Source of the DNA: Bradyrhizobiaceae bacterium | GTDB taxonomy: Bacteria > Pseudomonadota > Alphaproteobacteria > Rhizobiales > Xanthobacteraceae | Reading direction: 5' to 3' | Length of the DNA stretch: 64,000 nt | Assembly: GCA_003963435.1 (NCBI GenBank) | Contig: RXJC01000054.1 | Coordinates: 1-64,000, forward strand | In this document: positions 1 through 8,951 of the stretch, piece after piece | How positions within the stretch are numbered: the stretch's first letter is position 1 | Layout of the letters: each line of letters starts with the position of its first letter | Program-made: the position numbers and the translations under genes | Notes under the pieces: model-generated | Databases searched by the model: none | What the model was told of the DNA's origin: nothing | The model's input: the letters and a program-made list of their open reading frames with translations, nothing else

Positions 1-1
1 G

Positions 2-172
2 GCCATGATGAAGAAGCTGCGCGGCCACACCATCCAGCAATGGTCGGCCGATTTCGTCGCCGAACTCGAGAAGTGCCGGACCGAGAAGGCCGCCGTGGCC
101 CCGCTCGCGTCCCAACCGCCGCAGGCCCTGCGCTGGCTGAAGTCGGCGATCTCCGGCGTAAGGCTGATCTAG
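2..172 (+). CDS. otsA: C-terminal end of a probable trehalose-6-phosphate synthase (partial)
   Basis: Open frame entering from the left edge and ending at TAG 170-172; only about 56 codons are visible. The segment LRGHTIQQWSADFVAELEK has the spacing of the last helix of OtsA-type glycosyltransferases (a basic residue, then W, then F-x-x-x-L), and a short tail ending in GVRLI follows. OtsA makes trehalose-6-phosphate from UDP-glucose and glucose-6-phosphate in the cytosol. No catalytic residue is visible, so the name rests on this terminal pattern alone. It lies upstream of the tRNA and so probably belongs to the chromosomal backbone. Confidence 0.45.
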   Translation, partial: AMMKKLRGHTIQQWSADFVAELEKCRTEKAAVAPLASQPPQALRWLKSAISGVRLI

Positions 173-235
173 GATCCTACGTCAGGGCCGGGACAAGTCC
201 CCGCCAAGACGGCGTATTGCGGGCGACCTGCGACC

Positions 236-586
236 TCAATAGCAATACGACACGCCATCCAGGATCGCGCACTGCCGCTTGTTCGGCGCGTTGGGATCGT
301 CCATCGGCACCATGCCCTTGCCATTGCCCTGACCTTGGCCGACGAACACGCCGGGGCCGACATGCACCGAGCTCTTGTTGCCGATGATCACGCTCGGATG
401 CGGGGTCGAGCTGGAGCGGGTGCCGTCCGGCCAGATGATGGCATCGCCGGACAGCACCCCGCGCCGCCCGTCGTCGCAGCTCACGTCGACGCCCTGCCGG
501 GTGCAAACCTGGGCCAGCGCCGGCGCGGCGGCGAAGACGAGGGGCGAGATCAGGCTCAGCACGGCGATGGTCTTGCGGATGGTCAT
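236..586 (-). CDS. small secreted protein of unknown function
   Basis: A 116-aa protein with a clear Sec signal peptide: basic MTIRK, a hydrophobic run to about residue 22, and cleavage after APALA-Q. The mature part has four Cys (VC at about 28, SCDD, RQC, YCY at the end), suggesting two disulfides, and a Gly-rich middle (GQGQGNGKG). Expected in the periplasm or outside the cell. No catalytic motif is recognised. It stands alone between the otsA-like end and the tRNA, transcribed towards the former. Confidence 0.7.
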   Translation of the reverse strand: MTIRKTIAVLSLISPLVFAAAPALAQVCTRQGVDVSCDDGRRGVLSGDAIIWPDGTRSSSTPHPSVIIGNKSSVHVGPGVFVGQGQGNGKGMVPMDDPNAPNKRQCAILDGVSYCY

Positions 587-780
587 GGCGTCCCCGGTGG
601 TGTTTGGCGGCCTCCCGTGAATCGTCGCGCCAAAGCGGCCGCGGGTTCAGCCGGGCGGCCGGTCATGGCGTCCGAGCTGCCAGATATTGTCTCGTAAATA
701 CAACGGGTTGCGGAAAATTCACCCGATTTCCCTCCGATCCCTTGCAAAATCGGCGGCGCGCCTTCAAGAGAGGGCGCTCC

Positions 781-870
781 GGAGAGATGGCCGAGTGGCT
801 TAAGGCGCACGCTTGGAAAGCGTGTGTGCGGGAAACCGTACCGTGGGTTCGAATCCCACTCTCTCCGCCA
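781..870 (+). tRNA. tRNA-Ser (anticodon GGA), CCA encoded
   Basis: Full cloverleaf with a class II variable arm. The acceptor strand GGAGAGA (781-787) pairs with TCTCTCC (860-866), followed by discriminator G and genomic CCA (868-870). The anticodon loop TTGGAAA places GGA at 815-817, and the T-arm has GGTTCGAATCC. It reads UCC and UCU serine codons. Its 3' end is the likely integration site of the island whose integrase starts 88 bases downstream; the tRNA itself is intact. Confidence 0.97.
848..870 (+). other. candidate island attachment site (tRNA-Ser 3' end)
   Basis: The T-arm and acceptor end of tRNA-Ser lie directly before a tyrosine integrase reading away from the tRNA, the usual attL layout for tRNA-targeting islands. 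I looked for a second copy of this 3' end further right and saw none. The partner repeat is therefore outside the window, too degenerate to see, or lost. Confidence 0.4.
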
Positions 871-958
871 GCCTCTCCGAAAAGCCCTGTAGACTCAATT
901 TGCTTCGGCAAAATAAGGCTTTAGCAAACACCCGGTGGTACACAAAAGTGGACACCAT

Positions 959-2560
959 ATGGGTAAAAAAATGCTCGAACCTTGGAAGAACCCACGGAGC
1001 CGAAATTTCTGGTTTCGCCGGCGGATTCCCAAGAAGTACCGCGCCTTCTTCGGCGACCGCGCCGAAATCAAGATCTCGCTCGGCACCACCGATTACGACG
1101 AGGCCTTCCTGCGCTGTCAGGAGGAGAACCTGCGGCTGGAGCGAGCCTGGCGCCGCAACATCGTCGGCCGTCCACCGGACCAACTGACCCAGGAGCAGAT
1201 CTCGGCGCTCGCCGGTATCGTGTTCGACGAGACGGTGGCGGCGCAGCGCGCCAATCCCGGCCGTCCGCTGGAGCGCGAGAATTCGCTGAGGCAGCTGCAG
1301 GCCCGCCAGCGCCGCGACTGGAATCTGGTCCCGCTCGGTCAGCACCTGCGACTGAGATTCGGCGCCGAGGTCGCCGCCTTCCTCGACAGGCACGACCTGC
1401 ATCTGGTCGGAGACACCTACGAGTCCTTCATCCGGGCCTTCGTCAAGGCCAAGGAGGACGCGGAGACGGCGCTGCTGCGGAAGGCGAAGGGAGAATACGG
1501 GCCCGATCCGGAGCGGGAAAAGTTCGCCTCGGCCGAGGTCCTGAAGCCGAACGGAGGAAAGGTCGCTGCGCTGGCGACCTTCGACGCCTACGCGGAGGAC
1601 GCGAGCCTCGCGCCCAAGACGAGATCGGCCTGGCGGTCGAAGATCCGCGATCTGATCGCCTTCGTCGGGCACGACGATCTGATGCGACTGACGCGGAAGG
1701 ACGTGCTGGCCTGGAAGGAGAAGCTGCAGACCGAGATCCTGCCGCAGCGCAAGTCGAAGCGGAAGAAGGGCAGGTCCGCCGTCGGTGCCGACGTCAAGCC
1801 GTCCGAGCCCAGAACGCGCGACCGCAAAACGATCCGCAACGTATATCTCGCCGCGCTTCGGGCGACGCTGAACTTCGCGGTGAACCGCGAGGACCTGACG
1901 ACCAACGTCGCCAAGGGGATCGTGATCAAGGTGAAGAAGAGAAAGAAGCAGCGCGAGAAGGGATTCACCGCCGACGAGGCGCGGCGGATCCTGACTGCAT
2001 CGCTCGAGCCGCCGCCGAAGGCGCTGTCGGCGGAGATGGCGGCCGCAAGGCGCTGGGTGCCGTGGATCTGCGCCTACACCGGCGCGCGGGTGAACGAGAT
2101 CACCCAGCTCACGCCGCTCGATTTCGGAATCGAGGAGGGCTTCGACTACATCCGCCTCGACGCGACGGCGACCAAGACGGGCGACTACAGAAAGGTGCCG
2201 CTGCACGAGCACCTGCTCGACCAGGGACTGCTCGACTACGTCAAGAGCCGCAAGAACCGTCCATTGTTCTACGAACCCAAACGCTCGCGCGGCGGCGACG
2301 GAAAGCATTTCCGCAAGGTCGGCGAACGCCTGGCGGAATGGGTACGCAACACGGTCGGGGTGACGGACACGGACGTGCAGCCGAACCACGGCTGGCGCCA
2401 CCGCTTCTCGTCGCTGGCGCGCGCGGTCGACATGCATGTGGACATCCAGAACATCATCCAGGGTCACGTCGGGGAGCGGACCGCCTCCGATTACGGCGAT
2501 GCCTGGGTCTCCACCGCCCATCGCGAGATCTCGAAGCTGCCCCGCTACGTCATGGGGTGA
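959..2560 (+). CDS. tyrosine-recombinase integrase
   Basis: A 533-aa site-specific recombinase. The N terminus (NFWFRRRIPKKYRAFFGD) matches the DUF6538 arm-binding domain found in proteobacterial island integrases. A SAM-like core-binding domain follows at about residues 200-300. The catalytic domain shows Arg377 in YTGARVNEI, the H-x-x-R box HGWRHRF (His477, Arg480), GHVGER, and the nucleophile Tyr512 in SDYGD. ATG 959 is preferred over upstream in-frame ATG 935 because homology-like sequence starts only there; either is possible. It is adjacent to tRNA-Ser and would catalyse excision and integration of the island. Length and catalytic set are complete, so it is probably functional. Confidence 0.93.
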   Translation: MGKKMLEPWKNPRSRNFWFRRRIPKKYRAFFGDRAEIKISLGTTDYDEAFLRCQEENLRLERAWRRNIVGRPPDQLTQEQISALAGIVFDETVAAQRANPGRPLERENSLRQLQARQRRDWNLVPLGQHLRLRFGAEVAAFLDRHDLHLVGDTYESFIRAFVKAKEDAETALLRKAKGEYGPDPEREKFASAEVLKPNGGKVAALATFDAYAEDASLAPKTRSAWRSKIRDLIAFVGHDDLMRLTRKDVLAWKEKLQTEILPQRKSKRKKGRSAVGADVKPSEPRTRDRKTIRNVYLAALRATLNFAVNREDLTTNVAKGIVIKVKKRKKQREKGFTADEARRILTASLEPPPKALSAEMAAARRWVPWICAYTGARVNEITQLTPLDFGIEEGFDYIRLDATATKTGDYRKVPLHEHLLDQGLLDYVKSRKNRPLFYEPKRSRGGDGKHFRKVGERLAEWVRNTVGVTDTDVQPNHGWRHRFSSLARAVDMHVDIQNIIQGHVGERTASDYGDAWVSTAHREISKLPRYVMG

Positions 2561-2651
2561 ATCGTCCGCGGAGGCGCGGAACGTGGTTCGCGCCCGATTT
2601 CACGCTTGCAGCCGCGCGGTGTAGCTTGGCTACCGGAGACGAGGATCCGCG

Positions 2652-3845
2652 ATGAAGAGTAATTACCGAGGCATGTTCACCGAAGGCGAATTCGACCGGC
2701 CATTCTTCGTGTCGGTCGTGCCTCCGTCCGGCAAGCGGCCGTGGCCGCTCACGACCGAGGCAGAACGAAACCATGCCGAGGGCAAACCCGTGACGGTCGA
2801 TTTCACCTATCCGGTCCACTACGTGCCTGCCGGGAAACGCAGTCCGGTCGTGAGCTGGGTGCGGGACCAGGCGGCCGTACTGTTCAAGACGGCCGAGCCT
2901 TCCGAGCTTCGAACGGCATGCGTGATCCGGGGCGTGGGCTCCAAAGACGATCTCAAGGAGATCGTGCACTTCGAACGCGAACTGTGGTGGCCGCTTCCGG
3001 GGCAACCGGCCATCGGACGCTTCGCGGCCGCGCTGGCCGCGGGCGAGCACGCGGCCGTCGGTCTTCTCGATCAGGGGTGCGTGACCACAAGAAAAGCAGC
3101 CTCATCCGAAAACGAACTCGCCATCAAGAAGCTCATCTGGAACGGCCGCGACGACCGACTCGCCCGTCTAAGCCGGGGCGCCGCCCAAATTATGGTATCG
3201 GACGGGCGGGTCTTCGTCCGCGACGGTGCGCCGCTGCTCGTGCTCTGGAACGGCTACCGCAACCAGAGCATCACGAGCATTGGAATCTCGCCTGTGATCG
3301 TCGAACTCGCCAGCAGCCGGCGGAATCCGGCGTTCGAAGACGCGAGCAACGAGCTGATCTTCGGTCGCCCTTTCGAGGCCGGTGAGCGTTCCGGAATTGA
3401 GGCATTCGCAGCGGAGAAGGGGTGTGCGTTCGCGGAGGATGCCACGGTCGAAATCCTGCTTCCTGACCTGCTCCGACAGAATCCCGTGAAGGTGCAGTTG
3501 GAAGCAACGCTCGGCAAGCTTTCGCGGCTACTTTCAATACCGCGCCCCGGAGCAGAAGACGGAAGCAAAGAGATCGCTCTCGAGCTTCGTCGCCTGCGCA
3601 ACTGCGCCGAAAAGGATGGATCAGCCACCGATCGCGCGGGCGCTTTGAAGGGCTTCGCGGATTGGGTTTCCGGTCCGGAAGAATGGAAGAAGAAGCTGCG
3701 CGTCGACCGCTTGTTCGCTCGCGACGCGATCGATCGGATCGAGGCCGAATGCGGGCGGCGAGACTTGCCTTCGCCGTTCATCGAATCGCAATTTACTGAT
3801 GATGACGAGGCTGCGATCGACCGATTTTTCGGATCGTCGCGTTAA
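2652..3845 (+). CDS. hypothetical protein, 397 aa
   Basis: Not recognised. A soluble acidic protein without signal peptide or membrane segment; purine-rich GAGACGAGGA lies before ATG 2652. The N-terminal part contains a repeated-looking beta pattern (DRPFFVSVVPPSGKRPWPL), and the C-terminal third is helical and charged. It follows the integrase by 91 bases in the same direction, a common position for island cargo or excision-control genes, but nothing in the protein shows such a role. A weak inverted repeat (CGGTGTAGC, then GCTACCGG) lies upstream at 2618-2637. Confidence 0.65.
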   Translation: MKSNYRGMFTEGEFDRPFFVSVVPPSGKRPWPLTTEAERNHAEGKPVTVDFTYPVHYVPAGKRSPVVSWVRDQAAVLFKTAEPSELRTACVIRGVGSKDDLKEIVHFERELWWPLPGQPAIGRFAAALAAGEHAAVGLLDQGCVTTRKAASSENELAIKKLIWNGRDDRLARLSRGAAQIMVSDGRVFVRDGAPLLVLWNGYRNQSITSIGISPVIVELASSRRNPAFEDASNELIFGRPFEAGERSGIEAFAAEKGCAFAEDATVEILLPDLLRQNPVKVQLEATLGKLSRLLSIPRPGAEDGSKEIALELRRLRNCAEKDGSATDRAGALKGFADWVSGPEEWKKKLRVDRLFARDAIDRIEAECGRRDLPSPFIESQFTDDDEAAIDRFFGSSR

Positions 3846-4005
3846 AGACACAACGATCGCGTGGTATTCGGCACATTGGGTTTGGGCCGCGGAGGCCTCG
3901 GCAAGGAGCGCGAGATCTTGCCGGAGGCCATCGCGCCACCGATTTCAGTACAAAACTTCAGTCGAAGCGGCGCGATCGACTGCATCGAGGCCAATGCGGC
4001 CGGGC

Positions 4006-4221
4006 CTACGAGGCCGCGCTCGACCTATTATTTCGGCTCGTCGCTAAGGTAGCATTGAGTGCTTCGTGTTCTGGTCCGCAGGTTTGAACGCTGCGTCTGA
4101 CAAGATTGGAGAAGCACTCCCTCCAGCGAATGGGAACGTCCCTCGCTGCCCAATCTCGCAGACACCCTGCATAGAAGCGCTTCCAGATTTCGTCGTTGGC
4201 GGGAGCCGGACCTCGGATCAC
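4006..4221 (-). CDS. hypothetical small protein, 71 aa
   Basis: It starts at GTG 4221, overlapping the TGA of the preceding gene (4218-4220) in a GTGA junction that suggests translational coupling. The sequence is helical and basic (DEIWKRFYAGCLRDWAARDV) with a Ser/Asn-rich tail. No family is recognised. Its reality rests on the coupling with the propeptide-like gene upstream; it is the last gene of the leftward peptidase set. Confidence 0.45.
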   Translation of the reverse strand: MIRGPAPANDEIWKRFYAGCLRDWAARDVPIRWRECFSNLVRRSVQTCGPEHEALNATLATSRNNRSSAAS

Positions 4222-4484
4222 TCGATGTAGGGCATCTTCTGCGAGATCGACATCGACTCCACGCTTGGATCGTCCTGAAGTCGTGCGACGTCTCGGAACG
4301 GTATCTCCGCCGAGAAGATCTGACCCGTGATCTGTGTGCGAGGGGTCACGAATGCCGGCCGCCTCGCGCCCTCACGCAGCTTCACCAAGACTTCCACCTT
4401 GTCGGTGTCACTACGCGGCAAGCCCGCCGCCTTTCCAGGGGGCAGACTTTCGAGCTTCTTCAAGGATTTGAAGTCGATGGGCAT
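4218..4484 (-). CDS. stand-alone subtilase-propeptide-like (inhibitor I9-type) protein
   Basis: An 88-aa protein; ATG 4484 has GAGG about 10 bases upstream. The core runs EVLVKLREG, then TGQIFSAEIPFRDVARLQ, then PSVESMSIS. The same order of elements is seen in the pro-region of the neighbouring subtilase (about residues 136-205: IAVVARVKS, IVTGRIPMKRVEAV, TVSSLKASQ). This is the beta-alpha-beta pattern of I9 propeptides, which fold and inhibit subtilisins. I infer a dedicated inhibitor or chaperone for the subtilase encoded 125 bases upstream. The similarity is pattern-level by eye, not an alignment score. Confidence 0.55.
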   Translation of the reverse strand: MPIDFKSLKKLESLPPGKAAGLPRSDTDKVEVLVKLREGARRPAFVTPRTQITGQIFSAEIPFRDVARLQDDPSVESMSISQKMPYIE

Positions 4485-4609
4485 AGCGGTAGCCTCGTGC
4501 TTACCTACTATATGCAGTAGTTCCCAGCGGTTCAAGAAGCGTTAACGCCTTGTCGAACGATAGCGTTAATTCCTAACAGCGCTGTGACCCCAAAGTTGCC
4601 TTCTCCTCC

Positions 4610-6670
4610 TCAAATCTTGACGACCAGCCCGTTCGCGCGTCCCGCCCCGTAGAAGGCATCGTATCCACCCGCCTGGATCGCTGGCGGATCCAAGGATGCC
4701 GTTTGGGCGAGCTTGTTGCGAATATCCGAAATCTGGAGAGCCACCCCTTTCCGAGTGGCCTCGGAGAGCAGCAACGCAATCAGCCCAGTAATAGCCGGAG
4801 CAGCCATGCTCGTACCCGACTTCTTGGTGACGCTGTCTCCGCTGCCCGACATGGCTGCCCAGACAAACTGGCCCGGCGCAGAGACCTCAGGCTTGTTTCT
4901 TCCGTCTCTCGTCGGGCCGCGCCCGGAGAAGGTCGACAGCGGGAAGGCGGGCTTGTGCCCGTCGTAGCTGCCGACGGCAATCGTTTCGAAGCCGGTCGAA
5001 AGCGATCCTAAAGTGTGGGTGTCGACAGGCGACATGAAACTCGCCTGCCTCCGGTCCTTGCGCTCAAGCCACGCATGATAGTCGACCGGCTTGTCGTCGG
5101 CTGAGGCCACTTCGACAGTGTAATTGTCCTCCGAAAGCCCCTCCGCGACCCATATTCCGATCACGTTGGCGCCATTGTTCGGATCGCTCAGCCGACTGCT
5201 TATGAAGATCACGACATTCGCGTCGCCTACCGGGAGATTTCCCCCCGGCTGAACAGGGCCGAACCTCGTCCCGTCGGGGGCAATCAGCGTAACGCTAAGT
5301 CGACGATCGCCCGGATACCAAAGCTCGAATTCGCCGCCGCCCGAATTCTGCTGGCGCCATTCGATGAGGTGTGGGGATCCTGGTTGGACCGTTGCGTTCG
5401 TGTGAATACCGTCGGTCTGCGCGTTTCCCGCGGCGATGACTATCGCGCGGTTCGGGCGATCTCGAAGAAGGGTATCCATCCCTTGCTCCACCAAAGTGCT
5501 TCCGTCGTGCGGACCGCCGTTCGTTCCCAGGCTGATGTTGCAGACGCAGGGTCGGTCTCCTGCCCTGTCGAAGACGAACTTCACGGCCTCAAGCATCTGA
5601 ACGGAGTCACCGAAGCTGCTGTTGACGGTCGCATAGCCCTGCCATGCGACGTCCGTTGCACCCGCTTCGACGAAGATGATGTCAGACTTCGGAGCAACGC
5701 CAGGCACACCGGAGCCGTTGCCGTTTCCGGTCGCGATGTCCATGACGTGTGTACCATGAGTACCGCCCGGCTCATCGCTCGGACCATATCCCAGGGCTGT
5801 GTACGGATTTCGCTGTTCGAGCGCGGAGTCGATATCGGAGCGGGAGTAGACAGAACCGTAAGCAACGGAGTCGGTCCCGCGCTTCTTTCCGCTCTGGTTC
5901 CAGATTGCGAGCAGACGCGTTTTACCGTTTTTCTGGCGGAAGTTGAGATGAGCAAAATCGCACCCGAAGTCGACGATACCGACCACGGCCCGGCTTCCTC
6001 CATCCGGGGAAGCGTTCTTCGGCAGAGAAGCCGGTGCCACGTTCATGCAGGCAACGGTGGCCTTCAGGGAGCGCTGCACGATTTGCGAGGCCTTCAGGCT
6101 TGATACCGTCTCCTGTTCGCGGACGGCTTCGACCCTTTTCATGGGTATGCGGCCGGTGACTATCCATTCACCACCGGAAACCTTGCCGATCCGTTCTCCC
6201 GGATCCACGTCTGGCATCGACTCCCAAGCATCGGCAGATTTGACTCTGGCGACGACTGCGATCTCGTCGCCCGCGGTCGAAGCGAGCGTGGGACCGATTT
6301 TGCCCGTCCGGTAGTTGGCCAATGCGAGTTGGAGGCGAGGGTCCATCGCCGATGAAACCCCGAGCTTGAGCGACTTGAGCGTCGAAAACTCGCGCTCGGT
6401 CGTTCTCGAGAGTTGCGTTTTCGCTCGATCGGCCGACTGTTCTGAAGTGGGCAGCAAGGAGGGAAGGTCATTAACTGGCACGACGGAGGCAGGTATGACG
6501 GTGGTCGTTGGAACGAAGGTCGCCCCTTCGGTCAACGCGAAGGCGAAGCCCTCGGGCTCTTGACGCGTGCCCCGCTTCGGAATTCGTGCCTTCGATTTTG
6601 CCCGCGTCTTCTTCGCGACAGCCTTCTTTGGAGCGGCGCGCTTACTACGGGTGTTCGACTTCTTCGCCAT
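4610..6670 (-). CDS. subtilisin-like (S8) serine peptidase with basic N-terminal tail
   Basis: A 686-aa protein from ATG 6670 (GAGGAAACAGG before the start). The N-terminal 35 residues are a Lys/Arg/Ala tail (MAKKSNTRSKRAAPKKAVAK), followed by a propeptide-like region at about 136-205. The catalytic triad is visible: Asp234 in GIVDFGCDF, His305 in GTHGTHVMD, and Ser at about 621 in SGTSMAAPAITG. A jelly-roll-like insertion (GGEFELWYPGDRRLSVTLIA) lies between His and Ser. No signal peptide, so it is either cytoplasmic or exported by another route. It forms a leftward series with a C39-like peptidase upstream and an I9-like protein downstream, suggesting a regulated proteolytic system. Confidence 0.9.
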   Translation of the reverse strand: MAKKSNTRSKRAAPKKAVAKKTRAKSKARIPKRGTRQEPEGFAFALTEGATFVPTTTVIPASVVPVNDLPSLLPTSEQSADRAKTQLSRTTEREFSTLKSLKLGVSSAMDPRLQLALANYRTGKIGPTLASTAGDEIAVVARVKSADAWESMPDVDPGERIGKVSGGEWIVTGRIPMKRVEAVREQETVSSLKASQIVQRSLKATVACMNVAPASLPKNASPDGGSRAVVGIVDFGCDFAHLNFRQKNGKTRLLAIWNQSGKKRGTDSVAYGSVYSRSDIDSALEQRNPYTALGYGPSDEPGGTHGTHVMDIATGNGNGSGVPGVAPKSDIIFVEAGATDVAWQGYATVNSSFGDSVQMLEAVKFVFDRAGDRPCVCNISLGTNGGPHDGSTLVEQGMDTLLRDRPNRAIVIAAGNAQTDGIHTNATVQPGSPHLIEWRQQNSGGGEFELWYPGDRRLSVTLIAPDGTRFGPVQPGGNLPVGDANVVIFISSRLSDPNNGANVIGIWVAEGLSEDNYTVEVASADDKPVDYHAWLERKDRRQASFMSPVDTHTLGSLSTGFETIAVGSYDGHKPAFPLSTFSGRGPTRDGRNKPEVSAPGQFVWAAMSGSGDSVTKKSGTSMAAPAITGLIALLLSEATRKGVALQISDIRNKLAQTASLDPPAIQAGGYDAFYGAGRANGLVVKI

Positions 6671-6760
6671 CCTGTTTCCTCGCTCAGTCACACCAGTGAC
6701 CTAACGAAGTCTCCGGTCGACAACCTGAGCGCGCAACTAGGGAAAGGCCTAGTAATTGAA

Positions 6761-8287
6761 CTAGCCCGCGTGAAACAGCGTCGAGTGGGATTCGAGAGGG
6801 AAGCGATCCAACACCAAAGTCTCGTCACCCAGCCGGGTGAGAAGCCGGCCGGGGAGACGGATCGCGCGTATGCGATCCACGTCGTTCAACCCATCTTCGA
6901 TGCTTACGATGACCTCTCCGAGCTTGGACTGATTGCCCGTGTAGAGCGGCGGAAGGCTGAACTCGACCATCCAGAACCGGCCGCTCGGCAGATCGAGACC
7001 CTCCAGCGAGCCGGCATCAAGGCGAGATTTGTCGTGAGCCCGAGCGGCTTTCAGGTGGGCAACGTATCTCGCGCCGTCGGTCAGGACGGATCGTAGGATG
7101 ACGACATCCTTCTTGCTGACGAGATAGTCGAGCCAATAGTTGTCCGCGACTTTGCGAAGAGGCCTCTGCCGCAGCAGGTGCCGAAGTACGGTCGAGGCAA
7201 TCATTTCCGCCTGGACCGAACTGATAGCGGGCTGCGGTAGCACTCCGATGACGCAATTCAATTGCATGTTCGGTCGGCGCAGAAATGATCGAGCGCCGAG
7301 CGAAAGGTACGGGCCGAGATTGTCATCGTGGATCAGGAAATGATCGATCCAGGAACTGCTCGGAAGATATTTTGCCGACTTGGGACCGGAGTAAGCCCGG
7401 ACGGCTTGCGGATGCCATTGATCCGGATTTCGGGAATGGCCGAAGACAGTAACCACGTGCCCAGCTTCACCTTTCGTGGTGAAACCAAGGAGCGCCACAT
7501 GTCCGGAGTCGATCAGCGCGGCCAGCTCCGACAGGTAGTCATCGGGCTTCATCTTCGTGAGTAGCGCGGCGGTCATTCCGGAAGCATTGATAACCTCGGC
7601 TATCTGACTGGTTTTCAGAGAAGCTATCGGACCCTGGACTTTCAGCAACTCGTTTATGGTTCGAGCGCTGACCTGCAGCGCGTCCTGACCGGGCGATCGC
7701 AAAGCCATTCTCAAGCAGGAGTGAGCGCAGACGTGTACCGTCATGTTCTGCTGGCAGTATGCGACGGCGCGGATCATGAACGTCCGCGAGAGCACGTTGC
7801 AAACGAACTGACCCTCAGGAAGCACGACCGTACTCGGAAAGGCGTATCCCTGCGCAACTGAGGCCGTGTCAGGCGGTGTGAGGATCGCCTCGAAGACGTA
7901 GCTGTGGGTGAACTCGTCGCTTCCGGGAGCCCGATAGTTGATCAGAACAGCCTGGCCAAGCAGTTTGGCCCCAGCTCTTTTGGTCAACCGTTTCGCGCCT
8001 CTCTCTATCTTGAGGAAGGAGAACAGCGTCGCTTCCGCAGAACCCCCGCCGCCACATGCGTGGTCAAGCGAGTCGATCTCTATCGCGACGTCGGGGCGCG
8101 ACAATGCACATTCCACGACGAGGTGGTTGGCCTTCTGACGTCGGGCCAACGTGCAAATTCGGTGAAAAGGGTAGCGGTTGGCTTTTTTTGCGCGGAAATG
8201 TGGTTCTACGACGGCCTGAAAAAAGGAGAAGGGAGGGGCACAACAATATTCTGCCGGCGGCGTCGGCAGTCGCCGGTAGCTGCTCAT
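6761..8287 (-). CDS. papain-like (C39-like) cysteine peptidase domain protein, 508 aa
   Basis: The middle of the protein has the C39-type signature: Gln180 and Cys187 in QNMTVHVCAHSCLRMAL, then His277 in GEAGHVVTVFGHS, with WHP and an aspartate-containing loop after it. C39 peptidases cleave leader peptides or modified tails. The N-terminal (1-150) and C-terminal (330-508) parts are not recognised; the C-terminal part is beta-rich. No membrane segment or ABC transporter domain is fused, unlike bacteriocin C39 exporters. The gene starts 3 bases after a 63-aa ORF and precedes the subtilase by 90 bases. The assignment is based on motif spacing only. Confidence 0.6.
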   Translation of the reverse strand: MSSYRRLPTPPAEYCCAPPFSFFQAVVEPHFRAKKANRYPFHRICTLARRQKANHLVVECALSRPDVAIEIDSLDHACGGGGSAEATLFSFLKIERGAKRLTKRAGAKLLGQAVLINYRAPGSDEFTHSYVFEAILTPPDTASVAQGYAFPSTVVLPEGQFVCNVLSRTFMIRAVAYCQQNMTVHVCAHSCLRMALRSPGQDALQVSARTINELLKVQGPIASLKTSQIAEVINASGMTAALLTKMKPDDYLSELAALIDSGHVALLGFTTKGEAGHVVTVFGHSRNPDQWHPQAVRAYSGPKSAKYLPSSSWIDHFLIHDDNLGPYLSLGARSFLRRPNMQLNCVIGVLPQPAISSVQAEMIASTVLRHLLRQRPLRKVADNYWLDYLVSKKDVVILRSVLTDGARYVAHLKAARAHDKSRLDAGSLEGLDLPSGRFWMVEFSLPPLYTGNQSKLGEVIVSIEDGLNDVDRIRAIRLPGRLLTRLGDETLVLDRFPLESHSTLFHAG

Positions 8288-8290
8288 TCC

Positions 8291-8482
8291 CTACCAAGTG
8301 GGCACGCCGGGACCGCCGAGCGGAATGTCGAGGTCCGGGTTTTGCTCCGAACTTTGAATTCGGTTCAGGTACTGCTTTTGATCCTGAGTCAGGTGGGGCA
8401 GCTTGATCGTAACTCCAGACGCCAGCGTCCCGCGGGTTCTGGAGGACCTGGTCTCTTGCTTCGTGCTCTTCTCTTCGGCCAT
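8291..8482 (-). CDS. 63-aa protein, possible substrate peptide of the downstream peptidases
   Basis: Starts at ATG 8482 (MAEEKSTKQETRSSRTRG). An upstream in-frame start at 8557 is less likely because its added residues look like non-coding sequence. It has a polar N-terminal half, a helical KLPHLTQDQKQYLNRIQ stretch, and a Gly/Pro tail GGPGVPTW. Only 3 bases separate it from the C39-like peptidase gene. By analogy with precursor-peptidase pairs it might be processed by that enzyme, but no known leader or core motif is present. Confidence 0.5.
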   Translation of the reverse strand: MAEEKSTKQETRSSRTRGTLASGVTIKLPHLTQDQKQYLNRIQSSEQNPDLDIPLGGPGVPTW

Positions 8483-8951
8483 CGCGCAATTCCTTAGGTG
8501 TGGCCGACCGGCGAAACACGGAAAATCTGGCGGCGACGCCGTAGCACGGCACCCCACAGACTACAACGTCCGATTGTTCCGACCTTCGACCAGCCTGGAC
8601 TAGCCCAAAACCATTAAGATTCGCTCGAATCTACGCCTGATTCGAGTAATTTCGGAGGGGTACAACCCCTTACCGGACAAAAATGCAGGTTTTTGGCGCA
8701 AATATCCAGCGATTTCTCGCCGCACCAGGGCAACAGCTCCCGCGGCGGATGGGGCTCTCGGTCCCCCGAACTGCGATGTAGGGGCTCCCTGGGCGACTTT
8801 CCAGATCCTTGAGCGACAGTGAGGTGACCGGTCGCACCTAGGAGATTCCTGAGTTGCTGGATGCCTTCCTCACACGCATGGCTAGGCCGTCCCGGCCGCC
8901 GCCCGACCATCCCGGTTCGGCCGACCGCGGCCCCAACTCGAAGGCTTACTC
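8483..8951. other. divergent intergenic region
   Basis: About 470 bases between the leftward peptidase set and the rightward trypsin-NUC1 gene. It must contain promoters for both directions. No convincing ORF, hairpin terminator or repeat was seen; the small ORFs here overlap on both strands without starts or coding character. Confidence 0.5.

Noticed and set aside
800..2521. A 573-codon leftward frame across the integrase gene
   Set aside because: It is the antisense shadow of the integrase, covers the tRNA, and has a low-complexity Arg/Leu/Val composition without any domain.
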